64,000 bases of DNA, taken from contig JARCOQ010000006.1 of assembly GCA_029207755.1 (NCBI GenBank), forward strand, positions 15,846,890 to 15,910,889, in the 5' to 3' direction. The notes beneath the pieces are model-generated. The model saw only the letters and a list, made by a program, of their open reading frames with translations. It ran no database searches and was not told where the DNA came from. Position numbers and translations under genes: made by a program. This stretch comes from Chamaea fasciata. Taxonomy: Eukaryota > Chordata > Aves > Passeriformes > Sylviidae. Shown piece by piece: positions 63,296 through 64,000 of the stretch. Position 1 is the stretch's first letter. The number at the start of each line of letters is the position of its first letter.

Positions 63296-63437
63296 CTAAC
63301 TCTTTGCTCTTAGTATCTGTAGTTCCACTCTGTTCTTGTTGATGCTGAAGATGCTCTGCTGCTCAGTCAAGCCAGAGGTTGTGAGGCTTGCCTTCAGTTT
63401 GAATTTCTGGAGGTAGCACTTCAGTGTGACAAGTCTA
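63296..63437 (-). other. Exon-like segment on the minus strand, unassigned
   Basis: On the minus strand a fair splice acceptor ('ttattctgtgcag') is followed at once by an open frame of 46 codons ending in TAG (63,296-63,298), containing VTLKCYLQKFKLKAS and QQSIFSINKNRVELQ. It lacks an ATG start. Local GC is higher than in the flanks, and the other two minus frames contain stops. I do not recognise the protein, and no poly(A) signal is evident just downstream. It could be a terminal exon, an exon fossil or chance. Confidence 0.15.
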
Positions 63438-64000
63438 CTGCACAGAATAATATATTTTTACCAATTTTCTGAACCCTGTTACGTGGGTTTACATTAAAAA
63501 TGTCTTATTCAGTACAAGTACTGACAAGTGACAGCTCTAGGTCAATTATGAAGGAAGAGGGAATGTTACCTGCCTTAGTTGTTGTACCACTGAAGTAAAT
63601 AGCAGGCAGAGCACCTCTAAAAACGGTCTTTTTGTAATGTTTTTTTTATGATTCTATGGAAGAAATGCCATGGAATTTTACCTTTGCTATAATTTTAATT
63701 TCTTTATTCTCCAGCCTGAATTTAACTAAAATTTTTGTGCTTTGTTTGACATTGTGTTTCCCTACTTCACCTGCCAGATCTAGACACTTGTCTATTTACT
63801 GCAAATGTTCACTAATATGAAACATGATTTTCTAGGTGCTATAATGGTTCCTGCAGGAAGTAGAAAAGGTAGTGAAAGACATTATCATCACACTTTATAC
63901 TGGATTTCATGTTTATTTTGCTGTTCTAGACACACACAGATTTTTGTAAAGAAATAGGTTTAATTTTTATTTTAATTTTCTAGATCTCTTGTCGATAAGG
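63438..64000. other. Unassigned AT-rich DNA to the window end
   Basis: No gene is seen. The words 'ggtctttttgtaatg' and 'atgattctatgg' near 63,625-63,660 faintly recall a CR1 3' end but are too short to call. Confidence 0.55.

Noticed and set aside
63600..63662. CR1 3' end ('ggtctttttg...atgattctatgg')
   Set aside because: The octamer-like word alone occurs by chance; no upstream CR1 landmarks are present.
1..64000. CRISPR array, operon, defence island or other prokaryotic system
   Set aside because: CR1 LINEs, avian LTRs, long AT-rich non-coding DNA and the lack of coding density show vertebrate nuclear DNA. No regularly spaced repeats or gene clusters exist.

Overview
The window looks like non-coding nuclear DNA from a bird. 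It is AT-rich, has no continuous gene-like reading frame, and carries chicken-repeat-1 (CR1) LINE fragments with the typical avian 3' end (an octamer of the ATTCTATG type next to a 'GGTTGGAAGGGA'-type block). It also holds three pieces of one avian ERVL-like LTR superfamily. A fourth LTR, of another family, is one I recall mainly from songbird-type genomes, so a neoavian and possibly passerine source is likely. Locus and species cannot be named from the sequence alone. The window is either intergenic or part of a very large intron.

Layout. From 1 to 15,900 there are mostly unique AT-rich bases, with a short sense CR1 3' end (716-820), a 41-T tract next to a possible retrocopy remnant (2,102-2,287), a small ancient CR1 scrap (4,715-4,775), two MIR-like ancient SINE remnants (8,740-8,838 and 11,355-11,575) and a good CTCF-like motif (10,576-10,589). 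From 15,900 to 41,100 lies most of the younger transposon debris: CR1 at 15,908, 20,603, 25,355 and 40,791; LTRs at 25,818 (fragment), 31,177, 36,117 and 37,395; an old palindromic DNA-transposon-like element at 29,522; and a striking 38-bp near-perfect hairpin at 27,777-27,863. From 41,100 to 47,000 I see few repeats, and parts read like conserved non-coding DNA. From 47,062 to 51,540 lies an old CR1-type LINE on the minus strand, in two pieces that look adjacent in the parent element but are separated by about 2.5 kb. From 51,541 to the end the sequence is again mostly unassigned, with two short GC-richer segments (62,090-62,330 and 63,296-63,437) that could be old exons, exapted repeats or nothing.

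No gene is called with confidence. The longest open frames (139 aa at 9,108-9,527 and 149 aa at 25,503-25,952) are respectively unrecognisable and a shadow of repeat DNA. No CRISPR, operon, tRNA or rRNA is seen, and I found no support for a new multi-gene system. All repeat assignments rest on remembered consensus features, not on a database search.
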